A model generated the notes under the pieces. The model ran no database searches and was not told the origin of the DNA. It worked only from the letters and a program-made list of their open reading frames with translations. Shown here in pieces: positions 1 to 8,749 of a DNA stretch of 64,000 bases. Origin of the DNA: an uncultured Alphaproteobacteria bacterium (GTDB lineage Bacteria; Pseudomonadota; Alphaproteobacteria; Sphingomonadales; Sphingomonadaceae); the NCBI GenBank assembly GCA_903934325.1, contig CAIZNH010000037.1:1-64000 (forward strand). The letters are read 5' to 3'. The first letter of the stretch is position 1; the number at the start of each line of letters is the position of its first letter. A program made the translations under genes and the position numbers.

Positions 1-74
1 CCACCCTGTGCCAGCACGATCTCCGCTTCACGCAGCTTGCCGATGATTTCTTCCGGCTTGTGCTTCCTCGCCAT
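1..74 (-). CDS. IS3-family transposase OrfA, N-terminal part (truncated by window edge)
   Basis: The 24 visible codons read MARKHKPEEIIGKLREAEIV followed by LAQGG. This is the helix-turn-helix start typical of OrfA of IS3-family elements, the small DNA-binding subunit made before the frameshifted OrfAB transposase. The ATG at 74-72 is preceded by a strong AAGGAGG ribosome site about 7 bases away, which fixes the start. The rest of OrfA and OrfB lie left of the window, so it cannot be judged whether the element is intact. Confidence 0.8.
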   Translation of the reverse strand, partial: MARKHKPEEIIGKLREAEIVLAQG

Positions 75-137
75 TCCATTCCTCCTTCGTGACCAATTCT
101 AAAATAGAAATTGGGCCACTCAGAAGGGGGCAGATCA
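1..137 (-). mobile_element. End of an IS3-family insertion sequence (cut by window edge)
   Basis: The first 74 bases encode the N-terminus of an IS3-type OrfA transposase reading leftward, and the sequence upstream of it runs into a plausible terminal inverted repeat. Read on the minus strand, the putative tip starts with TGATCTGCCCCCTTCTGAG at position 137, which fits the TG-starting, C-rich ends common in IS3 elements. The exact end and target duplication cannot be confirmed because the other end is outside the window. Confidence 0.6.
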
Positions 138-440
138 GTCGTTCGCCAAAGCTACTGGGAACGACCGGTTAAGCTGAAACCGGCAATTCTTGAAGTTGCG
201 AATATGGTTGCGGCTAAGACCGCAACTGGGCCGATTGTTGAACGGCTGGTTCTATCAGCGAAAGGGTCGAAAGCTACGTTTCTGCTTTCGGGCAGCCGCC
301 GCCGGGCATCTGGTAATCGCTATTGGGTTAACTTCGAAAGCGCTTCGAGTACGTAGTCCACGCCCGTTTTGCGCACCCTTTGCAATTTGCGAGTGCATCA
401 AGCCACAATAAGCCTCATGCTTCCCTCATGACGATACAAA
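138..440. other. Gene-free stretch between IS end and hydrolase
   Basis: About 300 bases with only short low-quality open frames and no recognisable RNA, repeat or conserved protein. It may be chromosomal or island sequence interrupted by the IS. Confidence 0.5.
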
Positions 441-1397
441 TTAGCTGACGAACCGGCGAACAAACTCAAGCTGTGCCTGAGTGAATAAGTGCCCAAGCGG
501 GTTATCATCCATGTCGAAACCATGGATGGCCCCTGCAACCTCTTGATACGTGACATCTGTCCCGGCTGCGACCAGACGGGAGCGGTACTCCCTAACCTCG
601 TCGAGAAAGAGATCGCAGGTTCCAACGCCCAGCCACACAGGTGAGAGTTGCGAAAGGTCGGTCCGGCGACCGGCTGCAGCATATTCTTGACGTTCAGCCG
701 TCGCATTGCTGCCGAGATAGGCGGCCCATGCGAAGCGGTTGTTGCGATTGCTCCATACGCGGTGCCGCGGCGTGTCGAGCGCATGCAATCTTGCGGTTCG
801 ATCATCGAGCATCGGATAGATCAGCAATTGCGCGGCGGGTTGGATGCCGCCGACATCGCGCAGTCGGTGAACCAGGCTCGCTGCAAGTCCTGCGCCGGCG
901 CTATAGCCTCCGACAACAACTTTCGCCGGATCAACGCGCATCGTCGGCGCGTTGGCGATTGTGGTCTGCCACGCGGCCAACGCATCATCGCTAGCGGCAG
1001 GATAAGGCGATTGGGGCGCCAGCCGATAGGCCGGGCAGATGACCGGTACGCCCAGCATCCGGGCAAACATCGCGGCCTTGTCAAAGAGGTCAGCAGGCTC
1101 CCCCAGAACAAACCCACCGCCATGAAACAATATCAGCGCGCCGGTGCCGATGCGCTCGAGCGGGCGAATGATGGCGGTTTGGGCGTCATGTTCGAGCGTG
1201 ACACCTTCGGGCTCGAATTTTGGCCGCGCCAGCCGCCCGAGGGTGCGCAAAATGCGATAGGTAAAGCGGTTGACGACCAAACCGCCGATCCGTTTGTCCA
1301 GCTGTGCCAGCGCCGGGTCAACCGGCGACGGATGTGCCGAGCTGGAAACGGCGCTGCCCGCATGTTCGCATTTGGTAAGACGTGATTGAGGCATCAT
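441..1397 (-). CDS. Alpha/beta hydrolase, hormone-sensitive lipase (HSL) type
   Basis: The 318-residue protein has the family signature. An HGGG oxyanion motif lies at 92-95, the nucleophile Ser166 in GYSAG (usually GDSAG), a probable catalytic Asp262 in CDLFLDE, and His292 in HGF. HSL-type enzymes hydrolyse short- to medium-chain or aromatic carboxyl esters in the cytoplasm. There is no signal peptide. Start: ATG at 1397, with AGGA about 9 bases upstream; a second ATG follows directly. It lies downstream of a TonB receptor gene on the same strand with a strong hairpin between them, so co-transcription is uncertain. The natural substrate cannot be read from the sequence. Confidence 0.85.
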   Translation of the reverse strand: MMPQSRLTKCEHAGSAVSSSAHPSPVDPALAQLDKRIGGLVVNRFTYRILRTLGRLARPKFEPEGVTLEHDAQTAIIRPLERIGTGALILFHGGGFVLGEPADLFDKAAMFARMLGVPVICPAYRLAPQSPYPAASDDALAAWQTTIANAPTMRVDPAKVVVGGYSAGAGLAASLVHRLRDVGGIQPAAQLLIYPMLDDRTARLHALDTPRHRVWSNRNNRFAWAAYLGSNATAERQEYAAAGRRTDLSQLSPVWLGVGTCDLFLDEVREYRSRLVAAGTDVTYQEVAGAIHGFDMDDNPLGHLFTQAQLEFVRRFVS

Positions 1398-1438
1398 GTG
1401 CTTCGTCCTGGCGCAGCAATTGGCATGAACGAGAAGTC

Positions 1439-1470
1439 GGGCGGGCGCTACCGGAGAACCGCGCCCGCCC
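1439..1470 (-). terminator. Strong GC-rich hairpin after TonB receptor gene
   Basis: A perfect 10-bp stem, GGGCGGGCGC / GCGCCCGCCC, with a 12-base loop sits just after the stop codon of the receptor gene. There is no clear T tract, so it may act as a weak terminator or an mRNA 3' stabiliser. Confidence 0.55.
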
Positions 1471-1496
1471 TCAAGGCTCCAGCCAGAGTCGAACGG

Positions 1497-3980
1497 CTAG
1501 AACTTGAAGCCGACTTCGACAAACACCTGCCGACCGCGGTTGAGAGTCACCACCTGATCATCGCCGCCACCCACGAACGGCGCCGGGCCGGAGGTGTTGA
1601 TCCACTGCTTGTCCGTGAGGTTGCGTGCGATCAGCGAAAGCGTCCAGCCCTTATCCGGCGCGCCAATCGAGACTGTTCCGTCAATCGTCACGAACCCGCC
1701 CTGCACCAGACCATTCAGCGCACCATTGGCGTTGCGCACCGCATCGCGGAACGTCTCGCGCGTGCTGTTCGAGGTGATGTAGGACGAGGTGTAGGCAAGA
1801 TTGCTATTGAAACCCAGATCAAGGCTGGATGACAGCGGGATCTGCCAGTCGACCGCGATATTGCCCGAGAAGGTGGGCGCGCGGGCCGGGCGTCTGCCTT
1901 CCAGATCATCGCCTGATGCCGGCACAAAGAAGGTGTCGGTAAACTCGGCATCGAGCAGCGCCAGTCCGCCGGAAAAGCTCAGGCCATCGGTTGGCGTTGA
2001 CCAGGCAAAATCGACCTCGATACCCTTGGTCGTCAGCTCGCCGGCATTGGTGGTGTCGAAGTTGAAGATCGCCGGATCGAAGTTCTGCACCTGAAGATTG
2101 TCGAACACGTAATAATAGGCGACGGCATTGAGTGTAACCGAACGGTTGGCCAGCCGCGATTTGAAGCCGATTTCACCGCCAAGCGACGTTTCGGAATCGA
2201 ACCGCAGTGCATCAGCCGCGGCCTCTCTCACCGCAGGATCGGCGCTGACCAGACCCGGCACGACCGTGCCAGTCGGCAACAAGTTGTTGTCGACTCCGCC
2301 CGATTTGAAGCCGGTTTTGAACGCCGCATAGATGTTGATGTCGTCATTCGGGGTGTAGCGCAACACCACTTCAGGCGAGATGTTGCTGTCTTTGAAGGTC
2401 ACCGGATCGGTCTCGAACCCCGATGCCACCGCGCCGAAAGCGGTGGTGATGAAGCTATGGACAAAGGGAAAGGCGATGACGGTCGACTTTGTCTCGTCGG
2501 TCCAGCGCAGGCCGCCTGACAGCTGCCAGGCATCGCTGAAATCAATCGTCGCGCTGCCGAACAGCGAGATCGCTTCGGCCGAGATCGGTCGGTCGGCGAA
2601 CCAGTCGAAGGTAAAGCCGGTGACCGGGTCTGGCCCCAACACCAGCGAGGGATTGAACGCGTTCTGCGATGTGCTGAGGCCGGATGTGCGGTCTTCATAG
2701 AAGGCGCCCAGCATGAAGTTAAACGGCCCGTCGAACTCGCTGATCAGCCGCACTTCCTGCGTGAACTGTTCCAGCGTGTTCCTGAACGGCGCAACCAGCC
2801 CGGCCGCCGCCCCGTTCGGCAATCGCCCGGTGGAATTGAAGGAATCGTTGTATTCATTGTCCATATCGACATAGCCGGTGATGGATGTGAGCTTGAAGTT
2901 GTCGCTCAGCTGCGCATCCAGCGTCAGTCGGCCAAAGAAGATATCGGTATCGTTGAACGCCTGCGAGATATCGTCGCGGTCTGCGCCGACGGTGCCGGTC
3001 GGAACCACATTGATGGCAGCATTGCCATCGGGCGTTGGAAAGCGGCTGTCATTGATGTTGCAATTGTGGGTGGGGGCAAAGGACACGCCGAACACGGCCA
3101 GCACCGAAGGGTCGGGCAGTCCGTCGCCGCCGCAGAAGATGTCGGTGAAGCCCAGCAGCGTTTCGCTGCGCTGGCGGTTGTAATCGAGCTTGAGATTGGC
3201 CGAAAACGCCGAAGACGGCTTCCAGTCCAGCGTGAGCCGCCCGATGAAGTTGTCGAGCCCCTTGTTGGGATCGCGCGCGGGAACATCGTCCTGCAACTGG
3301 ACGTAGCGGGTGATGTCCTGATACTCGCCCGCAACCCGCAAGCCCAGTGTCTCGGTCAACGGCCCCGAGACAAACCCGCCGACGGTGTAGCCGTTTTCCT
3401 CGAATTCGTAGCTGGCCCGCCCCGCGCCCTGCCAGGTCGAGGTAGGCTCGGCCGACCGCAGCGACAGCACGCCGGCCGAAGCGGCCTTGCCGAAGTAGAG
3501 CGATTGCGGCCCCTTCAGCACCTCAAGCTGGGCCACGTCGAAGAAGGCCGATTGCAGCAGGCGCTGGGTGCTGACCAGCACGCCGTCATAATTGAGCGCA
3601 ACGGCGGAATCGAAGGCGTTCGAGATATTGCTCGATCCCACCCCGCGTAGCGAGATTTGCGCGCTCGCGCCTGATCCGCCGATCTGCACATTCAAGGTCG
3701 GGACGCGGCCGATGATGTCGGCGGCCTCGTCAATCCGGGCGGTTTCGAGCGCGGCTGAGTTGATGACCGAAACGGCCACCGGCACCTCTTGCAACGTTTC
3801 CCCCTGGCTGCGCGCGGTCACGATGATCTCGTTACCGCGCCCGGTGTCATCGGGGCTGGATGGGTCTTCGGTCTGGTCCTGCGCGGCAACCGCCGGCGCA
3901 AAGGCAAGCGCAGCTGCGCATAGCCCCCGGGCAGAGACTCGTGTCAGGAAACGCGACTTGTTTGCGGTAGTCTTGGCCAT
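1497..3980 (-). CDS. TonB-dependent outer-membrane receptor
   Basis: An 827-residue protein with an N-terminal signal peptide (basic region, then a hydrophobic stretch ending AVAAQ, about residues 1-35) and a TonB-box-like NEIIVTA near residue 50. A plug domain follows, with the LEVLKGPQSLYFG motif, then a long beta-barrel ending in aromatic Phe, as expected for outer-membrane insertion. Receptors of this sphingomonad-expanded type import large or scarce ligands using TonB energy. ATG 3980 is chosen because a GGGGAGA ribosome site precedes it and the signal peptide starts there; an upstream extension has neither. A TetR gene lies upstream and an esterase-like gene downstream, suggesting inducible uptake of an ester-type compound. 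The ligand is unknown. Confidence 0.92.
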   Translation of the reverse strand: MAKTTANKSRFLTRVSARGLCAAALAFAPAVAAQDQTEDPSSPDDTGRGNEIIVTARSQGETLQEVPVAVSVINSAALETARIDEAADIIGRVPTLNVQIGGSGASAQISLRGVGSSNISNAFDSAVALNYDGVLVSTQRLLQSAFFDVAQLEVLKGPQSLYFGKAASAGVLSLRSAEPTSTWQGAGRASYEFEENGYTVGGFVSGPLTETLGLRVAGEYQDITRYVQLQDDVPARDPNKGLDNFIGRLTLDWKPSSAFSANLKLDYNRQRSETLLGFTDIFCGGDGLPDPSVLAVFGVSFAPTHNCNINDSRFPTPDGNAAINVVPTGTVGADRDDISQAFNDTDIFFGRLTLDAQLSDNFKLTSITGYVDMDNEYNDSFNSTGRLPNGAAAGLVAPFRNTLEQFTQEVRLISEFDGPFNFMLGAFYEDRTSGLSTSQNAFNPSLVLGPDPVTGFTFDWFADRPISAEAISLFGSATIDFSDAWQLSGGLRWTDETKSTVIAFPFVHSFITTAFGAVASGFETDPVTFKDSNISPEVVLRYTPNDDINIYAAFKTGFKSGGVDNNLLPTGTVVPGLVSADPAVREAAADALRFDSETSLGGEIGFKSRLANRSVTLNAVAYYYVFDNLQVQNFDPAIFNFDTTNAGELTTKGIEVDFAWSTPTDGLSFSGGLALLDAEFTDTFFVPASGDDLEGRRPARAPTFSGNIAVDWQIPLSSSLDLGFNSNLAYTSSYITSNSTRETFRDAVRNANGALNGLVQGGFVTIDGTVSIGAPDKGWTLSLIARNLTDKQWINTSGPAPFVGGGDDQVVTLNRGRQVFVEVGFKF

Positions 3981-4310
3981 CGGTTCTCTCCCCTGTTGGC
4001 GATCGGCGCAGAAACACAGCCAGCGTCCGGCCACTGCGGCGGGCCAGCGTGCTGACGGGATCGGGTCTGGCGTGATGATCTGCGGGAGAGAGGGCGCGCT
4101 GACGCCGTGCCGCGATGATCCGCGTGCCGGGTTCGATTGCGCCGCAAGTGCATCATGCCTTCAGCCTCTCGTGCACGGCACCTGCATGGATGCCGTATCG
4201 TCAGCCAAGGTGAACCGAGTCCGGGGCGAGCAATACTCGCAAAAGTGATACGATCGTTTAAAGGTTCGCCGGCAGCAGTGGAGTTACGAAGGAATCTTTC
4301 GAAATATCAA
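3981..4310. promoter_or_regulatory. Intergenic region upstream of TonB receptor, likely promoter
   Basis: This 330-base gap separates the TetR gene from the receptor gene and contains no credible coding frame. It should carry the receptor promoter and perhaps the TetR operator. An imperfect AT-rich inverted repeat around 4297-4325 overlaps the TetR stop codon and could be a terminator or a binding site. No clear -35/-10 pair was identified. Confidence 0.4.
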
Positions 4311-4946
<636 letters not shown>

Positions 4947-4994
4947 ACGATTACAGCGCACCGGCGAGTGCGGCAATCGCCGCGAAGGCTCGCC

Positions 4995-5918
4995 TCACCC
5001 CGGCAGGCCTGCGCACCAGTCCTTCGCGCGTGCCCAGTCGAGATGCCGCGTCGGCTCCATGCCGAGCAAATCGGCCGCCTTTTGAGGGTCGACGATCAGC
5101 GGTGAGGCGGCCTGCGTGTTATAGAAGGCGTAGAACTTCGCCATCCCGTCGTAGATGCTGAGCGGCGTGACCTCGCGCGATCCGGTCACCATGGCGCTCA
5201 TGCGGGCGGCGAATTCCTCGGGCGCAAGGCTTTCGAAGCGCACCTCGCGGCCGATTGCCTCGGCAAGATTGGCAGCCACCTGATCGCCGACCAGCGCCTC
5301 GGGCCCGCCGAGCGGCACGTGGAGGCCATCAGCAGCGCTGGTCTGGAGCGCGAGGCGCATCGCCTGCGCGACATCTTCAAGGCATACCCAGTTGATCGGC
5401 AGATCGGGCTTGGCGGGATAGGCGAAGATGCCCTCGCGCATGATCAGCGGGCGGTTCCAGATCCGATACTGATTGTCCATGAACACGGTCGGTTCGATGA
5501 AAACGCAAGGGATCCCGGTTTCCTCCAGCGCGCGCTCGATATCGCGGCGGCCATCATGGGCGGACAGATCAAGATCGTGCTCCGCGACGAAGCAAGCGGT
5601 GTTGAAGATGATCTTCTTCAGCCCCGCCCGGCGCGCGCCCTCGGCGATCTGGCGTCCGAAATGGGCGGCCTTGTCGCGATCGAATTCGAAGGGCAAGTGG
5701 AAGGCGGCCGCGTCTTGCCCGGCAAAGGCCTGCGCCATCGCGTCGGCATCGGTGATGTCGGCGAACACGGTCGGCAGATCGGGGAAGGGGGTGCCAGCCA
5801 TCGCATCCTTGCGCCGCACCCCGGCGGTAACGGCAAAGCCATGCGCGAGCAGTTCGGCGACCAGCGGCTGCCCCTGATCGGCTGGCGCGCCGATCACGCA
5901 GACCTTGCGGATGGTCAT
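4995..5918 (-). CDS. NmrA-like NAD(P)-binding protein
   Basis: A 307-residue Rossmann protein with the GAPADQG nucleotide-binding turn at about residues 10-16 and the overall pattern of the NmrA/HSCARG branch of atypical short-chain dehydrogenases. These act as NADP(H) sensors or as NAD(P)H-dependent reductases; the classical YxxxK active site is not evident here. The ATG at 5918 has AAGGAG about 10 bases upstream. It lies upstream of the TetR gene on the same strand with an 18-76 base gap depending on the TetR start, so the two may be co-transcribed. Exact role unknown. Confidence 0.8.
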   Translation of the reverse strand: MTIRKVCVIGAPADQGQPLVAELLAHGFAVTAGVRRKDAMAGTPFPDLPTVFADITDADAMAQAFAGQDAAAFHLPFEFDRDKAAHFGRQIAEGARRAGLKKIIFNTACFVAEHDLDLSAHDGRRDIERALEETGIPCVFIEPTVFMDNQYRIWNRPLIMREGIFAYPAKPDLPINWVCLEDVAQAMRLALQTSAADGLHVPLGGPEALVGDQVAANLAEAIGREVRFESLAPEEFAARMSAMVTGSREVTPLSIYDGMAKFYAFYNTQAASPLIVDPQKAADLLGMEPTRHLDWARAKDWCAGLPG

Positions 5919-6014
5919 AAGGGTGCGCTCCTTGCTGTGTGGTCCATCATGGACAAAGAATCGTCTGAGGCGTGATGCATGATGCTTGCGCGCGCCCTGA
6001 TCGCGCCAGCATCA

Positions 6015-7043
6015 TCACGGCCTGACGACCAGATTCCCCAGATGCCGGCCATCGAACAGCATCAACAAAGCGTCCGGGAAATGGTCAATCCCTCTGACAA
6101 CATGCTCCGGCAAGGTCAGCTTTCCAGCCTTCATCAGCGCCGATATCTCTTCAAGTGCGGCCGGATAGTCAGCCTCGTAATGGCTGACCACAAAGCCCTT
6201 CATCATGGCATTGCGCTCTGCCAGGCGAAGATACAATTTCGGCCCCCGCACATCGTCGAGGTTCTGATATTGCGAAATCGCGCCGCAAATCGCGACGCGC
6301 GCACCGGCCGGCGCCAGATTATCGAGCACGATGTCGAGCGTTTCTCCGCCAACATTGTCGAAGAACACATCCACCCCGTCGGGGGCTGCCTTGGCCAATT
6401 GCTCCGCGATGTCGGCGTTCTTGTAGTCGATCGCGACATCGGCCCCGAGGGTATCGAGGAGGTAGCAGCATTTCCCCGGACCCCCGGCAATCCCGATGAC
6501 CCGCGCCCCGCGCGCCTTGGCCAATTGCACAACGACAGACCCGACGGCCCCGGCCGCGCCGGACACCACGACCACATCACCGGCTTGCACCTGCGCCACG
6601 CGGATTAGGCCAACCCATGCCGTAATGCCGCCCGTGACGTTCAGCGGCCCCGCATAGTCGCCGGGCGCGATGCCTTCCTGCAAGTTCAGCTTGCGCAACC
6701 CCGCGGCAGGTACCAGCGCATGGGTTTGCGCGGACAAAAGCCCATAGACCCAGTCGCCGACCGCAAGATCCTCGCTGTTGGTCGCGACGACCTGCCCGAC
6801 CCCGAGCGCCGGGATGGTCTCTCCAAGTGCAGCGGTTTCGTGCATACCGGCATCGCTCAGCGTTGTCCGGATCCACGCGTCAATTGAGAGTGTATCGACC
6901 TGTACGACGACAAAGTCTGAAGCAACGTCGCCGACGGCGATGCTTTCGATCCCGAAATCTTCGATGACGGGCATTCCGTGCGGGCGTCGCTTGATGAAAA
7001 CTCTAAGGTTTGTAATCGCGATGACCTTGCTCCCGAAAATCAA
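6015..7043 (-). CDS. NADP-dependent medium-chain oxidoreductase (alkenal/curcumin reductase-like)
   Basis: The protein matches the zinc-free MDR branch of 2-alkenal/prostaglandin/curcumin reductases. The N-terminus has RRPHGMP, followed by GDWVYG, and a nucleotide-binding segment VSGAAGAVGSVVVQLAKARG, then GGPGKC and FDNVGGE. These enzymes reduce activated C=C bonds of enones with NADPH. The start is uncertain. No ATG lies close to the family's usual N-terminus, so TTG at 7043 (342 residues, normal family length) is proposed; an ATG at 7265 would add 74 unrelated residues, and 6974 would remove the conserved RRPHG. It is carried on the same strand as its neighbours. Confidence 0.75.
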   Translation of the reverse strand: MIFGSKVIAITNLRVFIKRRPHGMPVIEDFGIESIAVGDVASDFVVVQVDTLSIDAWIRTTLSDAGMHETAALGETIPALGVGQVVATNSEDLAVGDWVYGLLSAQTHALVPAAGLRKLNLQEGIAPGDYAGPLNVTGGITAWVGLIRVAQVQAGDVVVVSGAAGAVGSVVVQLAKARGARVIGIAGGPGKCCYLLDTLGADVAIDYKNADIAEQLAKAAPDGVDVFFDNVGGETLDIVLDNLAPAGARVAICGAISQYQNLDDVRGPKLYLRLAERNAMMKGFVVSHYEADYPAALEEISALMKAGKLTLPEHVVRGIDHFPDALLMLFDGRHLGNLVVRP

Positions 7044-7316
7044 CCAAGCACGAATTGGGGAGTGATACAGCGGGTCACAATTGTCGATTTGACTAGCTTG
7101 GGCAGCCCAGGATGAACGATCGCACTGGGCAAAGTTTGCCGCTTTTGCCTGGCCTGGCGTGGCTTGCAACACCGTCGGCGAAGGTTTTTGCTTTAATCCG
7201 GCAAGACGGAGTCTGGGACATTGCTGCCGGTCGCCGGCGAAGTTCCGAACAGCGGGTTCCGCCAAGAGCCGACACCCAAGTTTCGTCTGGACTAACGCCG
7301 CTTGCGAAGCCCGGGT
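7044..7316. other. Gap between MDR and double-TetR genes
   Basis: 273 bases with no convincing gene or RNA. It presumably contains the promoter of the downstream oxidoreductase gene and the end of the regulator's transcript. Confidence 0.4.
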
Positions 7317-8594
7317 TCAGGGGAGCTGCGCTTCCTTGCTCACAATCCCTTGAGCAAAGAAATCAGCAATCGAGGCAGCAACATTCTTCGGATCGCAGGT
7401 GCTGCTATGGTCAATCCACTTCGGGATCCACATGAAGGCACCCGCTGTGATCGTGGCAACCATGCGGTGATCGCAGTCGCGGCAGCTGCCATCTTCAATA
7501 CCCGATTGCAGCATTCCGTCCGAAAGTTCCCACAGGCGCTGCGAGCGTTCAATAAAATGGGCTCGCGGGGCTTCCGGGAGGGAAAACAAGCCTGCCTGAA
7601 GGATCAGCGGTGGTTCGTCTCCCGCCTGCGCCTCGCTATTGAGATACATCACCGTAAGCGAGCGATCGAGGCCAGAGACGACCAGCTCCTCCGCCACATT
7701 GAGAATGCGTTCGTAGAGTTCGAAGGCCCGGCCGTAGCAGCTGAGCACGAGCTCGGTCTTGTCGTCGAAATAGTGATAGACTGCACCCTTGGTCGCCCCG
7801 AGGCTTGCGCCGATTTCGTCGAGCGAGGCGCCATCGAGCCCCTTGCGGTTGAACAGGCGCGCCGCGGCGATGGCGACCTGCGTTGCCTTCTCCTGCGTTG
7901 CTTCAGTCCGGTCGAAAGCGTTAAACGAGCGCGCCGTGAGGGACGCAAGTTCGACGGGACACACGAAGCCGCCCGCTGGCTCTGTAGCAAGGCCGCCGAA
8001 CAGGATGTCGATTATGGCGGCAGCCGAGCGCGCGCGGACCTTGGCGGTGTCGCGGTATCCGAGCCAAGCCGCCGAAAGCTGCGCCCAATTCAGCATGCCG
8101 ACGATGCACTGGGCTATGATCTCATGATCGATTGGCCGGAATAAGCCATTTGTCGTGCCAGCATTAAGGATTGCCTGTAGTGCCTCGGTGTTGCGGCGGT
8201 TGAGATCGGCGATCGTCTCCCGTTGATTCTCGGGCAGGAAATCTATGTCGGTCAGGATTGCCGAAGGTGGATTGCTGCTACCCAACACCCTGTTGATGTA
8301 GATCCTCAGCGAATCTGCCGGATCGCATCCTTCCTCGAAGGCGATCGCAAGATCATCGGCCGCGGTCTCGCAGGTCCGCAAATAGGCGCGGAACACAAGA
8401 TCGCTGCGATCGGTGACGTAGTAGTAGAGCGCGTTGCGCGACAGGCCGAGTTGTTCGGCAAGCGCATTCAGACTGACCGCAGCGGCGCCGCGCAGATTGA
8501 TCTCCCTAGCGGCGGCATCAAGTAGCGCCTCACGCATGCGAGCGCGCTGCTTGGGCCTGCCTCGGCTTCTCGGGGCATCACCTGCGATGGTCAT
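7317..8594 (-). CDS. Fused tandem TetR regulator (two TetR units in one chain)
   Basis: This 425-residue protein is about twice the usual TetR length. The first DNA-binding unit spans roughly residues 22-72 (ALLDAAAREINLRGAAAVSL, then LGLSRNALYYYVTDR). A first ligand domain follows to about 225. A second complete unit lies at about 236-285 (ATQVAIAAARLFNRKGLDGA, then LGATKGAVYHYFDDK), with its own C-terminal domain. Such fusions would act as a covalent pseudo-dimer, possibly reading asymmetric operators. It is divergently transcribed from a TonB receptor with 155 bases between, the classical arrangement for direct control of that receptor and of its own gene. Ligand unknown. Confidence 0.88.
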   Translation of the reverse strand: MTIAGDAPRSRGRPKQRARMREALLDAAAREINLRGAAAVSLNALAEQLGLSRNALYYYVTDRSDLVFRAYLRTCETAADDLAIAFEEGCDPADSLRIYINRVLGSSNPPSAILTDIDFLPENQRETIADLNRRNTEALQAILNAGTTNGLFRPIDHEIIAQCIVGMLNWAQLSAAWLGYRDTAKVRARSAAAIIDILFGGLATEPAGGFVCPVELASLTARSFNAFDRTEATQEKATQVAIAAARLFNRKGLDGASLDEIGASLGATKGAVYHYFDDKTELVLSCYGRAFELYERILNVAEELVVSGLDRSLTVMYLNSEAQAGDEPPLILQAGLFSLPEAPRAHFIERSQRLWELSDGMLQSGIEDGSCRDCDHRMVATITAGAFMWIPKWIDHSSTCDPKNVAASIADFFAQGIVSKEAQLP

Positions 8595-8697
8595 GAACGC
8601 CCGAATAAGCGCAACTGTGCAGCCGCGCCAACTGTAAATAAGGAAGCGCTACATACTCCGATGTCGAAAAACTCTTGCTGCGCCTTTCGAAGATAAT

Positions 8698-8711
8698 GTA
8701 TGTGGCCATAC
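8698..8711. promoter_or_regulatory. Candidate operator between double-TetR gene and TonB receptor gene
   Basis: An inverted repeat GTATG-N4-CATAC lies about 40 bases before the receptor start, in the shared divergent gap. A direct repeat GTCGAAAAA at 8663-8671 and 8718-8726 flanks it. Position fits an operator; binding is inferred only. Confidence 0.35.
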
Positions 8712-8749
8712 CATAACGTCGAAAAAGCGACGGACGGGAGGATCATAGG

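Noticed and set aside
111..411. Small plus-strand proteins beside the IS end
   Set aside because: Two overlapping frames with no ribosome site or conserved pattern; one starts inside the IS end.
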